A stretch of 64,000 nucleotides of DNA from Apostichopus japonicus. Its lineage: Eukaryota > Echinodermata > Holothuroidea > Aspidochirotida > Stichopodidae. The stretch covers positions 6,062,001 through 6,126,000 of the forward strand of contig NC_092576.1 of NCBI RefSeq assembly GCF_037975245.1. The letters are read 5' to 3'. Position 1 is the first letter of the stretch; the number at the start of each line of letters is the position of its first letter. The translations under genes and the position numbers were made by a program. The notes beneath the pieces are model-generated. The model was not told where the DNA came from and searched no databases. It saw only the letters and a list, made by a program, of their open reading frames with translations. Positions 40,940 through 53,022 of this stretch are shown in pieces.

Positions 40940-43900
40940 TTGGAAACCGAGAGGCAACGGCAGCTTGCTGGGCTTGGCATAGTTTCATACGATCACTGTA
41001 AGCAACTTTCAACCGTAAATCACCCAAGAAGGTATTTAGAAGAATGGAGGTATGAACTGCATCATCGGCCTACCTGTTATTCCTTTAACTTGAAGGTAAA
41101 CTTAAAGTTAATTGTTAGGCCACTGGCACTAGTACTGTATTATGGTTAGTGTAACGCTACCGTTGTCACGTTGGCGTTTCGCAATACACAAGTGCAATGA
41201 CAGTGAGTAGCCTATAGGCTTCTACTGGGTACTGCAGTGCATTCTCAACACTAAAGTGTGCATTCTAAACACCAATTAACAATGTGTTATGTGTGTATTG
41301 GGCTAGATTGAACAGTGGCACATAATCTTCTAATTTATTCCCAAACAAATGCTGGAACTATAAGGCTCAATAGTTTATTTGAAGTCTACACTCATTTGCT
41401 AAAGATTTCCTGTAATTTCCCATGTGAATCTAAATGGGTAGGCTTTGTGATATTGAATAAGCAAGGCTAGACCTTCAAACGTACAGTCACAGTAGGCTGA
41501 ACAAATTATGTTGGCTAGTCAACGGTATTATATGTGGCGAGCAGTCAGGATGCACGCTTCAGTTCTATTTAACCTTTTCATTTATCATTTTTTAGTATTT
41601 AATTTCCGGTCACGCCCAGGAAACAATTGCGACATTCCTTCACGGTCGACTTGCTTACTGTAAGAAGTATTAACCGTTTTTTTCTCAGAAAAGCTTGATA
41701 GTCTGAAGTTATTATAACATGTGCTTTTAGTATACTGCCAAAAGAGTAAGTTGTTGTATTTGTATTGATATTTTATGTACAAGTAACGGAAAATTTAGTA
41801 TGTTTAGTTTGGTCTAATTGCACGTTTTTTTCTGTCCAATGTAGTGCAGGGTTCACTTGCGCGAATTCAAATTATTCTGTTTATGTATATATGTATATGC
41901 ATCGATTCTTAGATTATGATGTTTTTTGACATTTATTTGTAATTCAAGCATATCTGTTTAGTAGCAAAGTTTAAAGGTTAAGATTAATTAGTTTTCTCTT
42001 TTGGATCCTAGATTAAATGAAACTCATTGGCGTAAATAATAGATCAGATGATACAGTTTAACGCAATTGCTAAAACTCTGGGTATTCTCTATAGTCTTCG
42101 CCGGTCCATTATATACTTTAGTACTACTAGTAAGACTAAATCAAAACGACCGAATACAAACTTAGTGTAACAAAGTACTGATTCTCCTCTAGCCTAGGTC
42201 TAAACAGGCTTGTTATGTGAGCAAGCAAAATAACAACTAAAAACGATTAGGCCTATAAATAAGTTGGCTCAGTGCATTTCTGTTTCTAAAATTTTATATT
42301 TTTAAAGATCATAAAAACAAACAAAGATTTAGCCCATGTTTTATTATCTCTGTATTCTGGGCATTTGATTCTGGTTGCAATGGTGATGACACTCTCGTTC
42401 AAATTTTCAGCTTTATACAGTCTGCTTCAAACTTTGGGATTGTTTTTTGAGACTATAGTGGAAGCAAATCTCACATAACTTTGTGGTGACAACTTTTTTT
42501 TTTTTTTTTTCAAATGATGAATACTTTGCTGTTTCTTTTTTCCAGCAGGAATTGAAAAGCCAAATATCTAAGTCAAGGGTGAGCTTTCCTGTGATGTACG
42601 ACACCAGTGTGGAGGCAACAACAGAAGAGGAGAACTGTGTTATATATGGCTTAAAGACATGTTTTAAGATGATATATTGGTACCCTTCGCAGAACAAAAG
42701 AGTTTATCCAAGAGTCCAAAAAGCAAAGGAACAAGTACCATAAAGAAAAAAAGATGGAAGAGTGAGTTTAACAATTGTACCCAACTGTTTAATGATATTT
42801 AAGATACTTTTCATAACCTGTTTTAAAAAAAAAACAGTCTAGTATATCATTTACGTGCAAGCTTCATAAGTTTGGTCAAATTTTCACTGATCTGTAGAGC
42901 GGGAGTCCAGAGGGTTTGGTTAGCTGGGAAGGTAACCAATTGCCTGGTACATCACAATGTTCACAATGCATTCCTGTATATGAAACCTGACGACTGGCAA
43001 ACCGACTGTGGTGGATGTGGCTGGGAGAGCAATTTTAAAGTCACCTAATAGCTAACCTAGAGCAGCTTTCATGGTAACCACATCAAAGTAAGAACAATGT
43101 GTCAGGTATGGCCCCAAGAGCAACAAATGGCCATCGCCAGTAATTATTGGTGGTGGGGTACCCCTGCCAGTGACCCATAATTGACCCCTCACGGCTGACC
43201 TAGGTCAGCTCATGAGGTAACCACTTGAAACCTACTGGAAAATGTTGGTTAGGGCTTCAGATACAAGGGATGGGCATTGCCAGTAATTTTTATTGGTGGG
43301 GTACCCCTGCCAGTAGACCCCCAATATGCCCATCCCCTCATTGACCTAGGTGAGCTCATGATTTGACCAGTTGAAACCTACAGGAAAATGATAGGTATCA
43401 CTTCATATGTAAGGATGGGCATTTCCAGTATTTTATATTGGTGGGCCACCACTGCCAGAATCCGCCCATCCCTTACATATAGAATCCTGTCAATAATTTT
43501 CCAGTAGTTTTCAACTGGTTAAATCATGAGCTGACCTAGATCAATGAGGGGGGGGGGGGCTTTTTGGGGGTCTACTGGCAGGGGTACCCCACTAATATAA
43601 ATTACTGGAAATGCCCATCCCTTACATATATATAGAGTCCTGCCAATCATTTTACAGTAGTTTTCAACTGGTTACCTCATGAGCTAATCTAGGTCAATGG
43701 GGGATGGGCATTTTGGGGGTCTACTGGCAGGGTTACCCCACCAATGTAAATGACTCTGGTTTCATATACAGGAATGCACTGTGAACATTGTGATGTACAA
43801 GGCAATTGGTTACCTTCCCAGCTAACCAAACCCTCTGGGATCCCGGTCTATTGGGATCATTATTAACATGATTAACATAATTATTAAGCTTTGAGAAATA

Positions 43901-44425
43901 ACTTGGTGTTATGCTGTGCAAAGCTAATAATAATTTGGTAAAGCTGCTATTCCTGGCTTATAATTTGAGGGACCTAGATTTAAATGTATACCTCCCAATA
44001 TGTTATAAAATTTTAATGTAAATGTATGTTTATGATAATGTGAGTTATCATGTGCTATATCTGTATCTGTTCTTACACGTATATCATATTTTCTGTTCAC
44101 AGGTCAATAATGGTGCAGATTTTGGCTTCCTGAAGACAAGTGGGAGGCCATTTGTAGTTAAGAGAAACACTCGTTGTTCGTGAAGACTTAACTGGTGTCG
44201 ATTTGGGGTACCACTTTAAAACGAAAGTCATGAGGAACCCTTGCCCAAGATTCAACTTTGCATTATTGTGCAGTGCTATACTTTTGCGATTCATGTTTGA
44301 TCCATTAACTTGTCTTAACTTTGTTGGAAAAAAAATCAGATTTTCAGATTTTATTTACAGTGATTTCTTCTCTATCTGTGGAAAGTCAGCCTTTTGTAGA
44401 CATCAGAAGTTTTATCAGAAATAAA
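40940..44425 (+). other. Possible spliced gene remnant inside the CACTG element
   Basis: Plus-strand exon-like pieces occur in order. At 40940-41050 is METERQRQLAGLG up to a GTATGAAC donor. At 42550-42743, after TTTTCCAGCAG, is a frame ending KAKEQVP. At 44102-44182, after TTCACAG, is VNNGADFGFLKTSGRPF ending in a stop, followed by AATAAA at 44420-44425. They could be a degenerate transposon gene or a captured host fragment. I recognise none of the peptides and the phases are not proven to join. Confidence 0.3.
42897..43849. repeat. ~950-bp near-perfect palindrome nested in the CACTG element
   Basis: Outer arms 42905-42993 and 43757-43842 are almost identical inverted repeats (CCAGAGGGTTTGGTTAGCTG ... 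to TATATGAAACC). Inside, ACCTAGGTCA/GAGCTCATGA and GGGGTACCCC(T)GCCAGTA motifs continue the symmetry towards a centre near 43465. It could be a foldback MITE; I find no unambiguous target duplication. Transcribed, it would make a long hairpin. Confidence 0.8.
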
Positions 44426-45301
44426 AACTGCCAACGTACACATTATTTGTGTTTCTTCTGCTCTCTTTTCTTTCAGTGATGCTAGTCAGTGAAACTAGTC
44501 GGGTTTAATTCTTTCAGTGATTCTAGTCAGTGCAACTAGTCATTCGATACCGACTAAGAAAGGTTAGTCGGGAGAGGCACCATCCTGACTAATGTAAAAC
44601 CTGCTATAAACTAGTCGGTGGCTCATATAAATTAGTCGGTAAAGACCGACTAATGTCACCAACTAATGTAACTGACTAATATACATTTACCGACTAAGAA
44701 ATTGTTGATCGACTAAGCTGACGGACTAAGCTGACGGACTAAGAAATCCAACTGACTAAGGAATAAATTAGTCGGTATAGCAACTGACTAAGGCTATGTT
44801 AGTCGGGAGAGGCACCAGATGGACTAACGTTATGTTAGTCGGTGAACCAATTTAAGTTTTCAGTGAACGTGCTCAACTTGTTCTCAAATTCAAACGGCAG
44901 CAGAATCCTTTCAATCCTATGAGAAGAAATTGTAGTAATTCGTCAGTTTGTTGTCATCATATACACTAAAGGGTGTTAATTACCGTTATTATGAAGTCCC
45001 CAAATGCGGGTGCAAGTTTGTTTATCTTTTTTTTCCATTCACATCTGATGCCTGCGCAAACGAAGGAGCAAACCACCGAATTTCTTTGGTAGATAAATCA
45101 ATGAATTAGATAAAAGAGGTATATGCTGTACGTGTTATTATGTGTAAGTAAGCACGAGATGGTTCGACATATTGCTAAAACGTCTTCACATATATATAGT
45201 TATACTCTAACAGTAATTATTCCAACAAAGAGGTTAATTGAATGTCAATCTTTCTCAGACAACATGAATAATAGTCGACTGTTCAAAGTAACAACGCTTA
45301 C

Positions 45302-45513
45302 CTGATCGCGGTCGGTGGACTTCTGTGACACGCATATTGTAGGATACTTATCAATTTGGTTAAGTCCCATTCTTGCCATTTTTCGTTTTTAATGCTCAAT
45401 CTTTTCAAAGTGTTAAGCGGAGGTAAAACTGCTCCAGAGCTTAGATTAATAGCTACACGGTTATCTTCGACTGACGTCAAGCTGTCTTGCAGTACAATCT
45501 TTGAAATTTCAAC
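45302..45513 (-). CDS. Copy R exon with leucine-rich-repeat-like segment
   Basis: 212 bases, the same length and phase as the L exon at 2908-3119. It carries NLSSGAVLPPLNTLKRLSI and WQEWDLTKLISILQYAC and has no stop. The residues that differ from L are spread through the exon while the leucine frame is kept. Confidence 0.78.
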
Positions 45514-46589
45514 CTATTCAAGAAATTAACTACATAATAAGTTTGAGCAAACATGAATGAGGAAACTCAAAACATTATCAACATTATTCAGATCATCGAC
45601 TAACTAGGATAGATCACAAACTTTTTAAAGATTGGCTAACAGGAATACAGTAAGCTACAATACATGCCTGTAGGTTTAAGATAGGTTAGTCCATAACATG
45701 ATGTGGATCGGAAAGCAAACTGCTAATTGACAATGGATATGAACAGCAGCCAAAGAAAACTGGTTCATCAACGATATCTTTCATTTAATACAGTAATTTT
45801 AAAAATATTTATGTAATATTAATATTTTAATCGCCGTAACTTGAAGCATTTAAAGGTTACAAATTATTCTTCACAAATACGCAACAAATTTACATATTTC
45901 ATGATAGTTATTCAACATCACGTGCGTGATTACGAAGTCCATTATTTGACCTAATTATCAATCAGTTAAATCGTATCTATATTACAAATTGTTAATCCAC
46001 TTTGCAGTTTTCTTCTGTAGAGTTTGAAAATGTCTAAAATGAAGTCGACACTAGATGCGGGCAATTTTGTTTCACATATCATTTGCTTCTACAAAAATAA
46101 GTATTTAGAAAAGTAAATGAGTTTTAACTCACTGAAAGTCAACAATACGCGAAGTCACTGTTTGAAATATTGTTCAATGTATCAAAACATCATGAATTAA
46201 GACATGACTGAACGGTTAACATATCGGACAAGCTCTCGTTAAATGTATATATGAACCTAGTGGATATTGTGGCTAATGTTTTATTTTGAAAGTTAAAACA
46301 AAATATAATGAATTAACGAGGTAACTATCTATGGATCGGTCACCTTTATTCTCAATGCCTCATATAATCAGATTCTTCCACTAACTGTTATTGTTTGACA
46401 AAAGAGCATCAAGCTAAGGTACATTATTTCTGTATTTCTTCTACACACTGAATCGAAAGTAAAGTAATATTAGAAATTCTTTTAAAAAGTTTTTCACCTG
46501 TCTTTCAGATGCTTCCTTCAACCTCTTCACTATCCCATCGTGTGTAGCTCGAGTTTGGTCTTTCGAAATTATAACTTTCTTACACAAGG

Positions 46590-48580
46590 CTTTAAAATGA
46601 AAAAACAAACAAACAAACAAATCGATTAATGAGTAGCATCCTTACAGTTGTATTCTATTTCATTTTGGGTCACTTTAACTTAAATGTATATGTAAGTGCA
46701 GTACAGGAAACTTACTAATCCAAACTGAGAACGAATAGTTTCTTCCGTCAAAATTAAATACACATCAGTGATTGAAAGTTGCAAATAATCCATGAAGTAA
46801 TTAAATATAATATATATAAATATAGATAACTAAGATACCTCTTAAATCTTCTTCTGTCACCCTTTTCGTAGCTTTGAGTAGTTGCTGCCACTGCTGTTTT
46901 GCTGTTATTGTTCTCTGTCGATCTGTGGAATTAACAAATACGATATAAACTGGTATTAGTTCTAACAGCGAAAATAAAAGTATTAATATAATTACAGACA
47001 CAAGCTTCAAACGGCGTATTAGGCAGTCTCAATACGTTAGGTAAGATAATATATAGTTATATACATAACTTGACGCCTAAGATCTGTGGGATATGAGTCA
47101 CACGTTTTCATGAGAACTGCATGGACAACTTGAACTCTGAACTAAAGAAATGACCTGCACCACTCTTTATGTGAAGGAATGATGCATGATGAATATACAA
47201 AGTGACCGATCATAGGAAGAGCGTGAGTTTGACTGATTGGTAGAAGTAAACGATCTGTAATTGCCTATTTTATGTCAGGATGATCATGTTTGTTAACATT
47301 CAAATACCACTTGTTTCTATTCAATCTATTTAATCTTATTAATCTGTTTATTCTGTTTATTCTATTTGATCTGTGTAATGTTTAATCTGTTCAATCATTT
47401 TAATCCCTTTAATCCTTTTAATACATTTAATTAGTTTAATCTATTTCATCCGTTTCATCTATTTCATTTGTCAGTCTGTTGTTTATTCTGTTTAATATGA
47501 TTAATCTGTTCAATCTGTTTCATCTATTTCATCTTAATAACGTACATCGTTGGCTAAAGTCTGACTTTGGAAGGTGTGTTTCAAAGAAGAAGTTTATGCT
47601 AATATTTCGTCTGGTCAATAGCTTATCCATGATAGGATAAATCTAAATACATACTATTATCAAGCTGTATTCATCCAATTATTTAAATCTTATTAAAGTT
47701 TATTGGCCTATCCTTATTTCTCCCTAGACTATACTTGCGACAGTGAAATCACCCGATTGTAACAAAAATAATGCCCTGGTAATTGCAATATATTGTTATG
47801 AAGTGTGGAGAGTGACGGACACTTTTAATCAGCATAAATAGCTTAGGGTATTCACATTTTGATCAGAACAATTGAACAGATGTTACTATTTTGAAATCTC
47901 TTGTTCTTGTAACAGTTTGCTTTCACCAAGATCTCTAAACATAGTCCGTTTGGCTTACATCATTACATGTATGTGGTTTTAGTCTGATTGTGGTTACTGT
48001 CACCGAGGCTACACCGCAAAATGCTCTTAGTTGTAGTGAAACAATGAAATAAAGTACTGCGTTCCAAATACACTTGAAAAACGGCGTGCACTAGAAAGTA
48101 GGTGCTAACCAGGTTTGTAGCTCGCATTCCACGCACATAGTAGAAGAGGAATCACAGGAGAGCATTTCAAGAATTCTATACCGGGAAAGTTTGAGAGGTC
48201 ATAAAGAGCATGTCGGAGAGGCTTAATCCAAAAGTGTGCGGGGGATGTAATATGTAAGAGATTCACTTTTATTGCAATGGAAGACCCCATCCACCCCTCA
48301 TGCTACAAGTTGGAGTTAACACAATGTTAAATCAATAATGTGGACACGGAACAGCCATTGGTGGGGCAAAAAAGAGGGGTGAACCAGATATCCAGGTGTC
48401 ACAGATTGCAATGGATTCAAAGTATTTCAAGTATAAATCCATTAAGATGAGATTCATATTAGCGGGACATGATTTCATCATCTAAAGTTATCTAATATAA
48501 CCCTGAACCGAATCAATTAAACATAAGTTTATTAAATACTTCAGAGTAAGATTGATATTTGTGATTAATCAATGAATTAC
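46590..48580 (-). other. Introns of copy R between membrane exon and tail
   Basis: This holds exon 46839-46922 and, at 47310-47535, a degenerate repeat of about 9-10 bases around TTTAATCTGT/TTTCATCTAT. The 46923-47210 part is the inverted match of the window's left edge. I see nothing else. Confidence 0.55.
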
Positions 48581-48685
48581 CTTTCAGTCGGCGGCGGCGG
48601 AACACGATCAGAAGTACGACGATGCAACTCATCAACACGAATAACACAACAACAACAACAATCCAACCAGTTCGTCGTTCCTCCT
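48581..48685 (-). CDS. Copy R exon 4: transmembrane segment
   Basis: A phase 1-1 exon of 105 bases reading EEERRTG, then about 22 hydrophobic residues (WIVVVVVLFVLMSCIVVLLIVF), then RRRRLK. Positive residues after the helix fit a type I membrane protein with the Ig domains outside. The GCGGCGGCGG tract encodes the arginines. Confidence 0.82.
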
Positions 48686-49060
48686 CTAAAATGCGAAGAG
48701 AAATGGTCAAAACATGAACATCAACAATTCCAGATACAAGTTGACATCATCTCTAGATAACAAATCAACACAGCTATGATAATTAGGTTCATATTAGCCC
48801 ACAAAAATGCATGTGAATAATAAACAACGTGATATCAAATCGGTATTAAGGACTGTTCACTGAATACAAAGTCAAATTACCTTACCGATATTTTTTTTTT
48901 AATGTGCCACTTTTTTTTAACAACGCTACCCTCTTCAATTCCAAATCAAAACAACAAAAGCATTCGATCATTTTAGGTTTACTAACTGTCACACCACATA
49001 TAATTTAACTTGCACAAAAAATATTTATTGGGAAGTTCTTGCATTTAATTAAGTTCTTAC

Positions 49061-49691
49061 CCTGAAAAATTATATCAGTAAATTTCGTTGTAACACCGTC
49101 AGTGCTATAAACACACTTGTACGTGCCCAAGGTAGGATTTCCAGACGTGTTAATGACAAGAGAGCTATTTTGCAATGTGAATCCATCGGGGAATAAAACT
49201 TCACTCATACTTTTAGTTCCAAATGCAATAATTTCTTCCGTTTGACCCACTTTTTTCCATACAAAGAATGACACATCTTCCCCGCAGTTCATAACCACTC
49301 TTTCATTAGGAGTTACAATCAGAGGTTCGCTAGATGCTTCCAGTGTCCCGCTTTCAACCAGTATCGTAGATTCACTGTTACCTACCTCAGACACATCGCT
49401 TCTCGCTGCACAGACGAATACACGTAATGAGAGAGAGGTTTCTAACGAAATATCTACAACAGTATGGTAAGATTGTAATTCATTGACACTGGTTGTTACA
49501 GATTTCGACTGAGAAGAGATCTGTCCATCCTTAGTGTTAGTTCTTAACTTCCATGACAAATCATCTAATACTTCACCTACTCGTAAAACATTACAACTTA
49601 AACTGGATGCAGCGTTTAATTTTAAAAAAACATAATGATTTCTGGTCACATCCAGTAGCATCAATGGTTGGGTACGGTTCTTGTGGTTTGT
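49061..49691 (-). CDS. Copy R exon 3: Ig-like domains 2 and 3, with frameshift
   Basis: Entering in phase 1, the frame reads KPQEPYPTIDATGCDQKSLCFF and then shifts at the A7 run (T7 on the sense strand, 49624-49630). After the shift it continues through Ig2 (SLSCNVLRV, LSWKL, FVCAARS) and Ig3 (VVMNCGED, FVWKK, GTYKCVYS) to a GTAAGAAC donor. Both Ig domains keep the Cys-Trp-Cys pattern. One base fewer in the run would give a continuous 210-codon exon, so the shift is either a recent mutation or a homopolymer error. Confidence 0.78.
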
Positions 49692-49744
49692 CTGAAAATT
49701 GTGGAAATAAAGACATATTAAGTAATATTGTCCAGCAAGAAAAT

Positions 49745-49750
49745 ATTAGG

Positions 49751-49807
<57 letters not shown>
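49745..49807. repeat. TA dinucleotide microsatellite
   Basis: An uninterrupted TA run of about 28 units in the intron of copy R, just upstream on the sense strand of the Ig2-Ig3 exon. Confidence 0.9.
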
Positions 49808-49809
<2 letters not shown>

Positions 49810-50459
49810 ATATTTTTCATAAATTTAGTTGGGTTCCCCAACAACTAATGGTCGCAGGGAAGTCAATCTTCTTTAATAAAGATCTTTCCTACTAAATGCA
49901 GTTCACACTAAGCTGTTAATTTATTGTTAATATTGGAGACCATACTTTGCGAATAATTTATATTTCAATAAGAAATTGAAGATGTAACTTGTCCCTTACA
50001 AATATATTCTATTTTGACTATTTACTGAAGATAATATATTAGCAACTGTAATTACCAAATTATATCCAGTCGTCACGTAAACACCGCATGATATTCAAAC
50101 ATATTCATAGCTTCATTTTAGGGTATTAATGTGCTGCAGTGTGGTTCGACCGTTAGGTATATGCTCACATGCTATTTCAATAATGTAACTTTTTGCACTG
50201 TTGAACCATTGTAACTCTATTAGTAGGCTACTAATCACGTGAGACTATTTTATCATGTGTATGATTGTACACCGACAGTTTCTCACTTGTTCGCACTGTT
50301 CCAGCGTTTGTATGATAACATTAAACAACATCTATAAATAATGAATATGACTGAGTGAGTAGATGATTAAATGTATGGATGAATGGATTCATGAATCAAT
50401 GTACACACCACCGTTTGTCAGCTTGTAAACCTTCACGTTAAAAGAGAAACAATGTATAG

Positions 50460-52700
50460 TTTAGTTTAGTAGAAAAAAGGATCATGAGGGACACTTAAGT
50501 CCCCATCAAGGACCCTATAAAGAGAGGGAAAAAACTGAAGACACAAACACTCAGTCCCGATTACAATGCTTAAAGTGCTTGTCCAAAGCATTCTTAAACC
50601 CATTGACAATACTTGCAAGTACAACTTTCTCAGGCAAACTATTCCACTCATTCACAACCCTATTAGAAAAAAAGTTATGCCGAATATTAATCCTACTATG
50701 CGACTTTTGAAGTTTAAGACAATGACCTCTAGTACAACTACTGTTTGCAAACATGAAAAAGTCGGTAAAGGATAAATTGTCGAAACCATACACAATCTTG
50801 AAAACCTGGATCAAGTCCCCACGTAACCTCCTAAGCTCCAGTGTGGTGAAATTCAACAGTTGTAACCGCCTATAATAAGGAACCCTCTTTAAGGAACTAA
50901 TCATCCTAGTAGCTCTCCTCTGGACCTTTTCGAGTACTTCCTTATCCTTAGCAAAATAAGGGTTCCAAGCCTGCACAGCATACTCCAGATGAGGCCTAAC
51001 CAACTGCTTATAAAGCCTAACTACGATGTCCTCTTTCAGAAAACTGAAGTTCCTCTTGATCATACCTAAAACCCTATTACCTCTTTTAGCAGCTTCAAGA
51101 CAATGTTTGGAAGGTTGCAGAGACGAGTCAATGTAGATACCTAGGTTTCTTTCAACAGAGACCTCCTGTAACTCCACACCATTTAGATTGTATGTAAACT
51201 TTTGGTTACTACTACCAATGTGCATTACCTTAAATTTATCAATATTAAAAAGCATTTGCCACCCCTGAGACCAGGAAAAAATCTTATCCAAATCCGCTTG
51301 AAATTTCTCAGAATCGCTTTTGGAAGGGACCTCAGAATACAATTTGATGTCATCAGCAAACTTCTTAGCTGTACACAAAATATCTCCGTCGATGTCTATC
51401 TTATCAGACTGTGGTGCCCTAAGTGAAACAATTGCATCTTTAACTTTCTGCTTTGACCTGACAAAAGAAAAGAAGGCCTTTGGGTTATCCTTAATTTTTA
51501 GGGCAATGTTTTTTTCGAAATTCAATTTTGCATCAGAGACTAAGCATTCTACCTTCAGACGATGAATTTTAAACTTGGCCAAAAGAGATTCAGATTTAGT
51601 CCTCCTAAACAACTTCCACATTCTACGTTTTTGCCTAATTGCACATCTAACTTTCTTATTCATCCAGTGAGGCTTACTGCTTTTACGATTCTTCCACGGA
51701 ACATGATTTTCCATAATGGCTTTAAATTATCAGCAAAACAAATCCAAGACTGAGAAGCACTCATAACACTAAACAAATTAATCCAATCTGTACTCTTTAG
51801 CAAAGTTTCAATTGCCTCTGTATCTGATCTCGAAAAATCAGGGACTTTTTACTTGCTAACAGAACTTACGACCTTGCAAACAACATCAAAAGCTAGTATA
51901 TCATGATCACTAGTTCCTAGTTTTCCTAGACCGGTCAAATCAACAACACTGCTTGGATTAGAACTCAAAACAAGATCCAGGATGTTATCCCCCCTAGTAG
52001 GGAAAGTAACATGTTGATGTAAAAAGCAATCTTGCACAACATCTAGAAAATTACTACCTTTCCTACTACTAGAACCATCTATCCAATTAATGTCAGGAAA
52101 ATTAAAGTCGCCCATTATAACAACATCACCTTTAGCAGCCTTTCTAATTGAATCAAACAGCACGACATCATTATCATCGCTGCTGTTAGGAGAGCGGTAA
52201 ACAACACTCACAGTGATAACGTCCCTGGACCTCTTGGAGTTGTTTGTGGACAACTCGCACCAGACAGAATTAACAAAAGACCCTTGCAACTGAGATTTCT
52301 CAACACTTACAATGTCATCCCTAACATACAGTAAAACTCCCCCACCAACCCCGTTATGAGTATCCCTTCTGTCCTGACGATACACAACATACCCCGGGTG
52401 AGAAACCTCAGCACTATCAATGTCCTCCCTTAACCAAGACTCGGTGATACCAAACACATCCGGTTTCAGATCCTCGAGAAGCACAGTAAATTCAGCAAAT
52501 TTTTTATGAATACTTCTAGCATTGGTAAAGACAATCTTCAGCTTATCCCTGAAACTATGTACCTTAGCATGCCTCCTAAAGTTAGAACTATGGCTATCAC
52601 TTTTCTTGCTCTCAAAACGCCTATAATCGCCTCCACTAGGAACATAATCCTTATCCAAACTAATTCCTGGCTTCATCGCCCCCCAATTTAGTTTAAACAT
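50460..52700 (-). mobile_element. CR1-like non-LTR retrotransposon with internal deletion, in copy R intron
   Basis: The endonuclease part (52700-51849) has APE-type motifs: FTNARS, GITESWL, MGDFNFPDINW and GTSDHD. A stop after SVSK and one frame change follow, then a second frame (51714-50551) runs through MNKKVR. It then passes directly into FADDIKLYSEV, the late reverse-transcriptase catalytic motif, and on to LVRPHLEYAVQAWNPY and TLELRRLRGDLIQ, typical CR1/L2-clade C-terminal motifs. The palm motifs before FADD, such as the usual QG(S/C)VLGP box, are missing, so the element is internally deleted and inactive. It sits between the Ig1 and Ig2 exons of R, in the same orientation. Confidence 0.87.
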
Positions 52701-52884
52701 AGAAATATTCTCGTAAATTTAGCTAATTCCAACCTGGATGATTATCACCCTTTGTTCACACATTTTAATATAACCTTTGCATTAATTAGTGTTACGCGTC
52801 ATTTTCATTAACATATTATTATCATCGCTTTTATTATTATTGACTAAGATTTGCATCATGATATTACGCAAACATCTTGAAACT

Positions 52885-53022
52885 ATTTATATATTTAATT
52901 GAAATCGTAATGAGTTTTAAAATCCAGAACAGTCAGTGAAAAACTTCCAGCCTCCACCGGAATTCGAAGCCGGGCCTCCCGTTTTTTATGCGGACACCCT
53001 AACCACTAGTCTATGGACGCTG
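52885..53022 (-). mobile_element. tRNA-derived SINE
   Basis: On the minus strand the head reads GCGTCCATAGACTAGTGGTTAG with an A-box-like TAGACTAGTGG (53003-53013) and a B-box-like GCTTCGAATTCC (52959-52970). The 5' GCGTCCA pairs with TGGAGGC at 6 of 7 positions, as a tRNA acceptor stem would. The anticodon arm is too short, so it is not a working tRNA. The tail ends CATTACGATTTCAATTA, which recurs beside the TA microsatellite at 60583-60610. Confidence 0.65.

Larger units (their letters stand above)
40657..44865. mobile_element. CACTG-ended DNA transposon (CACTA/EnSpm-like) inserted in an exon of copy R
   Basis: It starts CACTGAAAA and ends TTTTCAGTG, with a 2-bp duplication AA at 40655-40656 and 44866-44867. 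Removing the element and one AA restores a 68-bp exon, exactly the length of the L exon 3506-3573. Both subterminal regions (40670-40930 and 44460-44850) are packed with GGACTAA, CGACTAA and TTAGTCGG motifs in both orientations. CACTA-type elements have such subterminal repeats, CACTA/G termini and 2-3 bp duplications, so that class is inferred. No transposase is recognised. Three exon-like pieces on the plus strand and a nested palindrome lie inside. Confidence 0.88.

Noticed and set aside
50551-51714. Intact reverse transcriptase gene
   Set aside because: The frame is open for 387 codons but lacks the palm motifs before FADD, and the upstream endonuclease is separated by a stop and a frame change.
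52945-53022. Functional tRNA gene on the minus strand
   Set aside because: A- and B-box-like motifs and most of the acceptor stem are present, but the anticodon arm is too short and poorly paired, and the sequence continues into a SINE-type tail.
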